Origin: Kocuria palustris
Lineage (GTDB): Bacteria; Actinomycetota; Actinomycetes; Actinomycetales; Micrococcaceae
Assembly (NCBI RefSeq): GCF_016907795.1
Contig: NZ_JAFBCR010000001.1
Coordinates: 1,178,001 to 1,242,000 of the forward strand
Length of the DNA stretch: 64,000 nucleotides
Direction: 5' to 3'
Below the pieces are notes generated by a model, which had not been told where the DNA came from, ran no database searches, and saw nothing but the letters and a program-made list of their open reading frames with translations. A program made the translations under genes and the position numbers. This document shows, one piece after another, positions 30,107-38,827 of the stretch; position 1 is the first letter of the stretch, and the number at the start of each line of letters is the position of its first letter.

Positions 30107-30127
30107 ACCCTAGCGGCTGGCTAGACT
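30107..30127. promoter_or_regulatory. divergent -10 elements of bcr-type gene and trmB
   Basis: TAGGGT (minus, 30107-30112) faces the exporter gene, and TAGACT (plus, 30122-30127) stands 9 nt before the trmB ATG. The two promoters sit side by side in a 69-bp region; trmB would be leaderless or nearly so. Confidence 0.4.
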
Positions 30128-30136
30128 CACCGACTG

Positions 30137-30946
30137 ATGAGCGAGCACAGTTCCCCCGATCAGACCGCGCCCGAGACCGACGACCAGACCGGCGGGGATG
30201 CGGATCCCACCCGCTTCCACCGCCAGCCGCTGTCCTTCGTGCGCCGGGGCGACCGCCTGACCCATCGACGGCAGAGGGCCTGGGACGAGCTGGCCCCCGA
30301 GCGGATCCTTCAGGTCCCGCGCGAGATCACCGACACCTCCGTGGCCGCCCACGCCGTGTTCGACCAGGAGGCCGTCTACGGCCGGCGCGCCCCGCTGGTC
30401 GTCGAGATCGGCTCCGGGCTGGGCGAGGCCATGGCCCACCGCGCCGCCGAGGTCCCCGAGCAGGACTTCCTGGCCGTCGAGGTGTACACGCCGGGACTCG
30501 CCGACCTGCTCTCCAAGGCCGACGCCGCCGGCGCGCAGAATGTGCGGGCCGTGCAGGCCAACGCCCCCGAGGTGCTCGAGCACTTCCTGGAGCCGGCCTC
30601 CGTCGACGAGCTGTGGGTCTTCTTCCCGGACCCCTGGCACAAGAAGCGCCACCACAAGCGCCGCCTGGTCTCCCCCGGCTTCGTCGAGAAGGTCGCCCGC
30701 GTGCTGCGCCCCGGGGCCACCTGGCGGCTGGCCACGGACTGGCAGGAGTACGCGATCCAGATGCGCGAGGTCATCGAGGCGGACGGCCGCTTCGAGAACC
30801 TGCACCCCGGCCCCCTGGCCGATGACGCCCAGCCGGATCAGGGCTGGGCGCCGCGCTGGGAGGGCCGCACCCTGACCAGCTTCGAGCGCAAGGCCAGGGA
30901 GGCCGGGCGCACTCCGCGGGATCTGACCTACCGCTTCTCGGGCTGA
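30137..30946 (+). CDS. trmB: tRNA (guanine-N7-)-methyltransferase
   Basis: SAM-dependent enzyme that methylates G46 in the tRNA variable loop. The 269-aa protein has a disordered N-terminal extension of about 30 residues, then SAM loop VVEIGSGLGEAM, acidic strand FLAVEVYTPGL, and the family signature WVFFPDPWHKKRHHKRRL with the catalytic Asp. The C-terminal TSFERKAREAGR segment is also typical. Its 3' end overlaps the convergent BCCT gene by 19 nt. Confidence 0.94.
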   Translation: MSEHSSPDQTAPETDDQTGGDADPTRFHRQPLSFVRRGDRLTHRRQRAWDELAPERILQVPREITDTSVAAHAVFDQEAVYGRRAPLVVEIGSGLGEAMAHRAAEVPEQDFLAVEVYTPGLADLLSKADAAGAQNVRAVQANAPEVLEHFLEPASVDELWVFFPDPWHKKRHHKRRLVSPGFVEKVARVLRPGATWRLATDWQEYAIQMREVIEADGRFENLHPGPLADDAQPDQGWAPRWEGRTLTSFERKAREAGRTPRDLTYRFSG

Positions 30947-32946
30947 TCCTCGCCGGGGCCGGCCTCGGCGCCCGGCTGGGCGCCGGCCTCCGGGCGCCCC
31001 TCGACCGACGACCCGTCGGCGTCCGGGCTGCGGGGCTCGTCCTCCTGAGCGGGGAACGTGCCCGTGCCCCAGTCGTAGTCCACGGGACGGCCGTTCTCAT
31101 CGGTGCGCTGGTACCAGTCGGTGTACTCGCTGGCCGAGGAGTCGAAATCGGCCGCCGTGGCCCACTCCCGGTCGGGGCCGTCGGCCTTCTGCACGGCGAG
31201 CATGAAGTCGTCGCCGTGCTCGTCCACGCCGTGGCGGACGGCCTTCTCCAGGGCCCATTCCCCGTAGACGCTGCGCAGGATGTAGGGGTCGGTGCGCAGA
31301 TCCTTGTGGAAGGCCACGGCCATGGCGAAGATGATCAGCGTGAACGGCAGCGCGGTCACGGTGATCATGTTCTGCAGCCCGGTCAGGGCGTTCTGACCGC
31401 CGACCAGCAGCAGCACGACCGCGATCCCGGCCATGCACAGGCCCCAGAAGACGGTGACGAGCCTGCGGGGCTCGGGGTTGCCCTTCTGCGACATCTGGGA
31501 GGCCACGACGGAGGCCGAATCGGCGGTCGTGATGAAGAAGACCGCGAGCATCACGATCACGATCCCCGTCACGACCGCCCCGCCGGGCAGGGTATCGGCC
31601 ACGACGAAGAAGATCTCCTCGGGGGCCGGCAGGCTTGCGGCCTTTCCGTCGGGGGCGATCGTCTGATGCTGGAACTGCTCCCGGATGGCCGTGCCGCCCA
31701 GGATGGTGAAGGCCAGCACCACGATCGACGACGGGATGAACAGCACCCCGAAGATGAACTGCCGGATGGTGCGCCCGCGCGAGATCTTGGCGACGAACAC
31801 GCCCACGAACGGCGACCAGGAGACCCACCAGGCCCAGTAGAACGTGGTCCACGAGGAGAGGAACTCCTGCATCTCGGGGCCGTCGGACATCGAGGCGGAG
31901 AGCATCGTGGGCAGCTCCGCGAAGTAGGTGACCACGACGGCGGGGACGTAGTTGGCCAGGAACGCCGTGGGGCCCACGATGAAGAAGAACAGCGCCAGGG
32001 CCACAGCCAGCACCATGTTGATGTTGGACAGCCAGCGGATGCCGCGCGAGACCCCGGAGACGGCCGAGGCGATGAATCCGGCGGTGAGCAGGGCGATGAT
32101 CATCAGCGCCAGGGCGTTGCCCGTCTCGCCCAGGCCGGCGAAGATCTCGACGCCGCGCCCGATCTGCAGCGCCCCGATGCCGAGCGAGGCGGCCGTGCCG
32201 AACAGCGTGGCGATGATCGCCAGGATGTCGATGATCTTCCCGACGGCGCTGTCCGTGCGCCCGTCGCGGAAGAACGGGGCGAACACCGAGCTCATCAGCG
32301 GGACGCGGCCGCGGCGGTAGGAGGCGTAGGCCACGGCCAGTCCCACCATCCCGTAGATCGCCCACGCGTTGAGGCCCCAGTGCAGGGCGGCCTGGGCCGA
32401 GGCCAGCTTCATGGCCTCCTGCGTGCCCGGATCGACCGAGCCGGGGCGCGGCGAGAGGAAGTAGGTCATGGGCTCGAACGGCCCGAAGAAGATGATGCCG
32501 ATGCCGATGCCCGCCGCGAAGAGCATGGCCGCCCACGACGCGGTCGAGTACTCGGGCTCGTCGGTGTCCAGGCCGAGCGGGATCCGGCCGTAGCGCGACA
32601 GGGCGAGGCACACCAGGTAGATCAGCAGCCCCACGGCCAGGGAGTTGAAGGCCCAGCCCATGTTCACGCTGGTCCACTGCAGCGCGGCCGTCGAGATCTC
32701 GGTCAGCGACTGGGTGTCGAGCAGGCCCCACACGATGAACGCCAGGATCAGCGCTCCGGAGACCACGGTGACGATGCGGTCCACGCCGTAGCGGTTGAGC
32801 TGGCCGTCCACCGAGATGCCGGGTACCAGCACCGGGTGGATGTTGTGCGGGTAGGTGATCTCCCGCAGGAAGGCTCGCCCTGCTGCGGCCTCCTTCCCGT
32901 GTCGTCGGGACTCGATGGGGGTGCGGGACGCTTCGCTCCTGGGCAT
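30928..32946 (-). CDS. BCCT family betaine/choline/carnitine transporter
   Basis: A 672-aa, 12-helix Na+- or H+-coupled importer of compatible solutes. Family marks include the helix III glycine stretch MLFAAGIGIGIIFFGPFEP, ALHWGLNAWAIYGMVGLAVAY, and the Trp-rich segment TTFYWAWWVSWSPFVGVF. A cytosolic C-terminal tail of about 125 residues, acidic with a high Glu/Asp/Gly content, resembles osmosensing tails of BetP-type carriers. ATG 32946 is preferred because GAAGG lies 6 nt upstream and homologues begin near there; ATG at 32988 is an alternative. The likely substrate is glycine betaine or choline. Confidence 0.93.
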   Translation of the reverse strand: MPRSEASRTPIESRRHGKEAAAGRAFLREITYPHNIHPVLVPGISVDGQLNRYGVDRIVTVVSGALILAFIVWGLLDTQSLTEISTAALQWTSVNMGWAFNSLAVGLLIYLVCLALSRYGRIPLGLDTDEPEYSTASWAAMLFAAGIGIGIIFFGPFEPMTYFLSPRPGSVDPGTQEAMKLASAQAALHWGLNAWAIYGMVGLAVAYASYRRGRVPLMSSVFAPFFRDGRTDSAVGKIIDILAIIATLFGTAASLGIGALQIGRGVEIFAGLGETGNALALMIIALLTAGFIASAVSGVSRGIRWLSNINMVLAVALALFFFIVGPTAFLANYVPAVVVTYFAELPTMLSASMSDGPEMQEFLSSWTTFYWAWWVSWSPFVGVFVAKISRGRTIRQFIFGVLFIPSSIVVLAFTILGGTAIREQFQHQTIAPDGKAASLPAPEEIFFVVADTLPGGAVVTGIVIVMLAVFFITTADSASVVASQMSQKGNPEPRRLVTVFWGLCMAGIAVVLLLVGGQNALTGLQNMITVTALPFTLIIFAMAVAFHKDLRTDPYILRSVYGEWALEKAVRHGVDEHGDDFMLAVQKADGPDREWATAADFDSSASEYTDWYQRTDENGRPVDYDWGTGTFPAQEDEPRSPDADGSSVEGRPEAGAQPGAEAGPGEDQPEKR

Positions 32947-32992
32947 GGGGTGCCTTCGGTGTCGCGGTTCGATGGACTGCTTCACCATAGGC

Positions 32993-33034
32993 GAAGGCGG
33001 CGGCCCGTCCCGGGGAGGACGGACCGCCGCCTTC
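32993..33034 (-). terminator. terminator of the dnaK-hspR operon
   Basis: A 17-bp stem with one internal mismatch (32993-33010 with 33017-33034) starts 34 nt after the hspR stop. Confidence 0.7.
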
Positions 33035-33067
33035 ACAGCCTCGACCGGCACGTGCCGCTGTGCTGCC

Positions 33068-33559
33068 TCAGGGCCGCTGGCGCTGCGTCGCGGAGGCGCG
33101 CCCCTGGCCGTCGCTCGGGCGGTAGAGCATCAGCGCCCGGGAGCTGGAGACCTCGGGGCGCTCGCTCGGCAGGCGCCGCCTGCCGCGGGGCAGGCGCACG
33201 ATCTCGCCCGAGGCCGTGGCCGCGAACACGGACTGATCGGACTCCACCTGCTCCAGGGCCTCGTCGCGCTCCCGCGTGAGCTCGGTGACCCGGTACTGCA
33301 GGGCGGCGACCTGGCTCTCGAGCTCGATGATGCGCTTGATCCCCTGCAGGGAGACGCCGTCCTGGGACAGCTGCTGGATCTGGCGCAGCTTCTGCACATC
33401 GCGCTGGGAGTAGCGCCGAGCGCGCCCCGGGGCCCGGGAGGGGCGGACCAGCCCCTGGCGGTCGTACTGGCGCAGGGTCTGCGGGTGCATGGACGCCAGC
33501 TCGGCCGCCACGGAGATCACGAACAGCGGCTTGTCCGTGTCGAGAGCCATGGCATTCAC
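33068..33559 (-). CDS. hspR: heat shock repressor HspR (MerR family)
   Basis: A 163-aa MerR-type DNA-binding repressor. The N-terminal winged helix is FVISVAAELASMHPQTLRQY followed by YDRQGLVRPSRAPGRARRYS, and a coiled-coil (IKRIIELESQVAALQYRVTEL, about residues 72-100) drives dimerisation. In Streptomyces and mycobacteria HspR binds HAIR repeats with DnaK as corepressor, so chaperone titration by unfolded proteins turns the regulon on. HAIR sites are present upstream of dnaK and clpB in this window. It is the last gene of dnaK-grpE-dnaJ-hspR. GGAAAGGA precedes ATG 33559; ATG 33550 is an alternative start. Confidence 0.95.
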   Translation of the reverse strand: MNAMALDTDKPLFVISVAAELASMHPQTLRQYDRQGLVRPSRAPGRARRYSQRDVQKLRQIQQLSQDGVSLQGIKRIIELESQVAALQYRVTELTRERDEALEQVESDQSVFAATASGEIVRLPRGRRRLPSERPEVSSSRALMLYRPSDGQGRASATQRQRP

Positions 33560-33651
33560 GTTCCTTTCCAGATGATGGGGTTCCGGTGTCCCGGCGGGCG
33601 GACCCGGGAGCGATCCCGGGCCGGCGCTGCGAGGCCGGGCTCAGAGCCGGC

Positions 33652-34662
33652 TCACGCGCCGGCGCGCTCCATGAGCTTGGCCCGGGGATCCTCGCCGGCT
33701 GTGGCGGCGGCGAAGTCCTCGACCGCCTTCTTGGCTGCGTCGTTGAGCTCGGCGGGCACGGCCACCTCCACGGTGACGATCAGATTGCCCTGGCCCTTGG
33801 ACGAGTGCACGCCCTGGCCCTTCACGCGGAAGCGGCGTCCCGACGACGTCCCGGCCGGAATGCGCAGCGACACGGTGCCGCCGGTCGGCTTGGGGACCTG
33901 GACGGTGCCCCCGAGCGCGGCCTCCGGGAAGGAGATCGGCACCGTGACCAGGAGGTCGTCCGTCTCCCCCTTGCGGGAGAAGACCGGGTGCTCGCCGACC
34001 TTGACCGTGAGGATCAGGTCGCCCGGGCCGCCCGGGCCGTCATGGCCCTTGCCCCGCAGCTTGAGCTTCTGGCCATCGCGCACGCCCTGCGGGACCTTGA
34101 CCGTGGTGGTCTTGCCGTCGGAGCGGCGCAGCCGCACCGTGGTGCCCTTGAGCATGTCGTCGAAGGAGATCAGCGTGGACGTGGTGAGGTTCTCGCCCTT
34201 GGCGGGCGGCTGAGGGGACTCGTAGCCGTCGAAGCCTCCGGCGCTGTAGCCGCCGCTGTAGCCCCCACCGCCGAAGCCGCCGCCTCCGAAGAGGTCCTCG
34301 AAGCTGAAGCCTCCGCCGCCGCCGGTGGTGGTGTAGCGGGTGCGGGTGCGCCCGCCCCCTCCGAAGGCGTCGCCGAACAGGTCCTCGAAGCCCCCGCCTC
34401 CGGAGCCGCCGGCGAAGCGGGCGCCGGAGCCCATGGCGCGGATCTGGTCGTACTGCTGGCGCTCCTCGGGATCGGCGAGGACGTCGTGCGCCTCGGAGAT
34501 CTCCTTGAAGCGGGCCTCCGCCTCCGGGTCACCGGGGTGGCGATCCGGGTGATGCTTCTTGGCGAGCGTGCGGTAGGCCTTCTTGATCTCGGCGTCGGTC
34601 GCGTCCTTGGAGACGCCCAGAACGCCATAGAAGTCCTTGTCGATCCAGTCCTGACTGGCCAT
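33652..34662 (-). CDS. dnaJ: DnaJ-type co-chaperone lacking the zinc finger
   Basis: A 336-aa Hsp40. The J domain (residues 1-75) holds the HPD tripeptide in KKHHPDRHPGDPEA. A Gly/Phe-rich linker (75-150, repeated GGGGFGG and FEDLFG) leads into the two C-terminal substrate-binding sandwiches (KGENLTTSTLISFDDMLKG onward). No CxxCxGxG repeats are present, so it is a type B, CbpA-like DnaJ despite sitting in the dnaK operon, where zinc-finger DnaJ is common in other actinobacteria. It stimulates DnaK ATPase. The gene is 178 nt downstream of grpE and 92 nt upstream of hspR. Confidence 0.94.
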   Translation of the reverse strand: MASQDWIDKDFYGVLGVSKDATDAEIKKAYRTLAKKHHPDRHPGDPEAEARFKEISEAHDVLADPEERQQYDQIRAMGSGARFAGGSGGGGFEDLFGDAFGGGGRTRTRYTTTGGGGGFSFEDLFGGGGFGGGGYSGGYSAGGFDGYESPQPPAKGENLTTSTLISFDDMLKGTTVRLRRSDGKTTTVKVPQGVRDGQKLKLRGKGHDGPGGPGDLILTVKVGEHPVFSRKGETDDLLVTVPISFPEAALGGTVQVPKPTGGTVSLRIPAGTSSGRRFRVKGQGVHSSKGQGNLIVTVEVAVPAELNDAAKKAVEDFAAATAGEDPRAKLMERAGA

Positions 34663-34840
34663 GACGCCTCCTTTCAGGGGCAGTTGACGGTGGTGATGGT
34701 GCTTCCGGCGGCCCGTATCCCTCGGGTCTGCCGGGAGGAGCTGACGGGGCCGCCCGCCGAGGCGGACGCCCCCGTCATCTCAGGTGCACGGGCCGCTGCG
34801 CGGCTCGTGTCACGGCGCTCGCCTCCGCGAGCGGGCCGGC

Positions 34841-35443
34841 TCAGTCGCCCGGCGCGACGGCCACCTGGGCCGCGCGCACCACGCGCCCGCCTACGCGGAA
34901 GCCGGAGCGCAGCACGAGCGAGACGTGGTCGGGCTCGACGCCCTCGGCAGGCTGCTGCAGCACGGCCTCGTGCACGTTCGGATCGAAGGCCTCGCCGACC
35001 GTGCCGACTCGCTGCAGCCCGTTGCGCTGCAGCGACTCCTCGAGCTTGTCGGAGATCCGGGCGAAGGGCCCGTCGGTGATCTCTCCGGCCTGGCGGCCGG
35101 CGTCGATGTCATCGAGCACGGGGACCAGCGAGGCGACGACGTCGCCGATGACGTGATCGCGCAGCTGGTCACGCTCGCGGGCCGTGCGGTTCTTGTAGTT
35201 CACGAACTCGGCCTGCAGTCGACGCAGATCCTCGAGCCGCTCGCGGGCGAGGTCATCGCCTGCGGACCCCTGGCCCTGATCGGCCTGGCGGGCCTCCTCG
35301 GTCTGCTCCGCGCCCAGGACGTCCTCCGGGGTCAGCGGCTGCTCGGCCGAGGCCTGCTCCTGGTTCTCGGCGCCCTCAGCGGGCTGCTCGGCATCGCCGG
35401 GCACCTGCTCCTGCGAGCGCGGGTCCTCTGGATTGGTGGTCAT
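34841..35443 (-). CDS. grpE: nucleotide exchange factor GrpE
   Basis: A 200-aa dimeric cochaperone that releases ADP from DnaK. An acidic, Gln/Glu-rich N-terminal region (1-75) precedes the long coiled coil with LRRLQAEFVNYKNRTARERDQ split as LRRLQAEFVNYKNRTARE, and the beta domain GEAFDPNVHEAVLQQP. ATG 35443 has GAGGAG at proper spacing; the longer open frame upstream overlaps non-coding leader. It follows dnaK by 162 nt. Confidence 0.94.
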   Translation of the reverse strand: MTTNPEDPRSQEQVPGDAEQPAEGAENQEQASAEQPLTPEDVLGAEQTEEARQADQGQGSAGDDLARERLEDLRRLQAEFVNYKNRTARERDQLRDHVIGDVVASLVPVLDDIDAGRQAGEITDGPFARISDKLEESLQRNGLQRVGTVGEAFDPNVHEAVLQQPAEGVEPDHVSLVLRSGFRVGGRVVRAAQVAVAPGD

Positions 35444-35605
35444 ATCTGGCTCCTCAAGCGATGTGGGGGCGCAACCCGGCCGATCGGCCTGCGGATCGCG
35501 CGCGACGGTGTGCGGATGCGGACGAGGCCCGCCCGGCGCCGTCGCGGGGCCGCCGCTGTGCGCGACGGGTCCCGCGAGGCGCTCGGGCGAGCCTCGCAGC
35601 ACGGG

Positions 35606-37537
<1,932 letters not shown>

Positions 37538-37571
37538 CTACCGGATCCTTCAGCCCCGGACGGCCTCTCTC

Positions 37572-37592
37572 GTTGAGCTTTCTGGACTCAAG
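37572..37592 (-). promoter_or_regulatory. HAIR operator 1 of dnaK operon
   Basis: GTTGAGC-N7-ACTCAAG matches the HspR consensus at 12 of 14 positions and abuts the -10 box, so HspR binding would occlude RNA polymerase. Confidence 0.88.
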
Positions 37593-37618
37593 TATAGCCC
37601 TGCCAACCTTCGTGTCAA
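37591..37618 (-). promoter_or_regulatory. vegetative promoter of dnaK operon
   Basis: Minus-strand TTGACA (37613-37618) and TATACT (37591-37596) with a 16-bp spacer. Both hexamers are near-perfect for a housekeeping sigma factor. The transcript would have a leader of about 120 nt before dnaK. Confidence 0.8.
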
Positions 37619-37623
37619 GCAGA

Positions 37624-37644
37624 CTTGAGTCAGTTCGTATCAAC
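37624..37644 (-). promoter_or_regulatory. HAIR operator 2 of dnaK operon
   Basis: CTTGAGT-N7-TATCAAC: perfect left half and a partial right half of the HspR repeat, placed just upstream of the -35 box. Two phased HAIR sites around one promoter suggest cooperative repression. Confidence 0.65.
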
Positions 37645-37718
37645 TTTCCGACGCGCCCGTGAACTCCGCTGTCCCGCGCTCGTCAGGGCCCGCTCATACG
37701 CCGCACATGCATGCCGCC

Positions 37719-37724
37719 TACACT
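37719..37724 (+). promoter_or_regulatory. -10 element for LMW phosphatase gene (leaderless or near)
   Basis: TACACT lies 7 nt before ATG 37732; a GGAG also falls in the gap, so the mRNA could alternatively start further upstream and use that site. Confidence 0.4.
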
Positions 37725-37731
37725 GGAGCGC

Positions 37732-38223
37732 ATGTATCGCATCGCAGTCGTGTGCACCGGCAACATCTGCCGCTCGCCGATGGCCGAGCTGGCCCTCGAG
37801 CGCGAGCTCGATCGCGCCGGGCTCGCCTCATCGGTCGCGGTGGACTCCGGGGGCATCTCGGACGAGGAGCACGGCAACCCCGTGGATCCCCGGGCGGCGC
37901 GGGTGCTCGAGCGCGAGGGGCTCGATCCCTCCGGGCACAGCGCCCGCCAGGTCACCCTGCAGTGGTTCGAGGACCACGACCTCCTGCTGGCCATGACTCC
38001 TGAGCACGCTCGGGCCCTGCGCGCCACGGCCCCGGAGGGCGCCCAGGACCGGGTGCGCCTGTACCGCTCCTTCGACCCGCAGGCCGCCGATCTGCCCGAG
38101 TCCGAGCAGGGCGTGGCGGACCCCTGGTACGGCGGGGCCGAGGGCTTCGAGAGCACGTGGGAGATGGTCGTCGACGCGCTGCCGGGGATCGTCGAGCATG
38201 CCCGCGAACAGGCAGGGGCCTGA
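37732..38223 (+). CDS. low-molecular-weight protein tyrosine phosphatase
   Basis: A 163-aa cytosolic phosphatase. The P-loop VCTGNICRSPMAE holds nucleophile Cys8 and Arg14 in C-x5-R-S, and the general acid Asp lies in VADPWYGG. Substrates may be phosphotyrosine proteins or small phosphoesters; LMW phosphatases in actinobacteria are tied to cell-envelope and signalling functions. The P-loop kinase-like gene starts 3 nt after its stop, so the two are translationally coupled. Confidence 0.92.
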   Translation: MYRIAVVCTGNICRSPMAELALERELDRAGLASSVAVDSGGISDEEHGNPVDPRAARVLEREGLDPSGHSARQVTLQWFEDHDLLLAMTPEHARALRATAPEGAQDRVRLYRSFDPQAADLPESEQGVADPWYGGAEGFESTWEMVVDALPGIVEHAREQAGA

Positions 38224-38226
38224 GGC

Positions 38227-38817
38227 ATGCAGGACGTCGAGCTGCACATGGACCCCGCGATCGCCGAGCGCAACCCCTCGGGCATCGCCCTCATGCATCA
38301 GCTCACCGAGCCGATCCACCGGCCCCACCTCATCGGGATCGACGGGCGCTCCGGGGCGGGCAAGACCTCGCTGGCCGGGCAGCTCGCGCAGGTGCTGTCC
38401 GTGACCCGAGATGTCGTGGTCTTCCACCTCGAGGACCTCTACCCGGGCTGGGACGGCCTGGATCGGGGCATCGCCATGTACGAGGAGTCCATCCTCTCCC
38501 CGCTGCGCGACGGCCGGGACGCCTACTGGACGGCGTGGGACTGGCTGGCCGACTCGCCGGGCGGACCGCGGCTGACCCGTGCTGCGGAGATCGTGGTCCT
38601 GGAGGGTGTGGGAGCCTGCAGCGCACCGGCGCGAGAGGTCCTCGACGTCTCCGTGTGGGTCGAGCTGCCGGAGGCCCAGCGCCGGGAGCGCGCCCTGAAC
38701 CGCGACAGCGGCTTCGAGCCCTACTGGGACATGTGGGCCCAGCAGGAGCTGGACTACCTGCAGCGCGATCCCGTGTGGGAGTCCGCCACCATCATCCAGC
38801 CCGGCCCCACCGGCTGA
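38227..38817 (+). CDS. P-loop nucleoside/uridine kinase-like protein
   Basis: A 196-aa P-loop NTPase with Walker A GIDGRSGAGKTSLAGQL and an acidic strand VFHLEDLYPGWDG like the Mg-binding D-x-D/Y of uridine kinases, then a lid-like Arg-rich helix QRRERALNRD. It fits the AAA_18/uridine-kinase-like group found in Micrococcaceae, usually annotated only as ATP-binding. Substrate unknown. The tight spacing with a tyrosine phosphatase suggests a shared pathway. Confidence 0.8.
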   Translation: MQDVELHMDPAIAERNPSGIALMHQLTEPIHRPHLIGIDGRSGAGKTSLAGQLAQVLSVTRDVVVFHLEDLYPGWDGLDRGIAMYEESILSPLRDGRDAYWTAWDWLADSPGGPRLTRAAEIVVLEGVGACSAPAREVLDVSVWVELPEAQRRERALNRDSGFEPYWDMWAQQELDYLQRDPVWESATIIQPGPTG

Positions 38818-38827
38818 GCCCTCGGTC

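Noticed and set aside
33652-34662. Glycine-codon repeats in dnaJ (and similar GGR repeats in the helicase gene) as DNA repeats
   Set aside because: They encode normal low-complexity linkers or RNA-binding tails; no exact unit repeats as in CRISPR or minisatellites.
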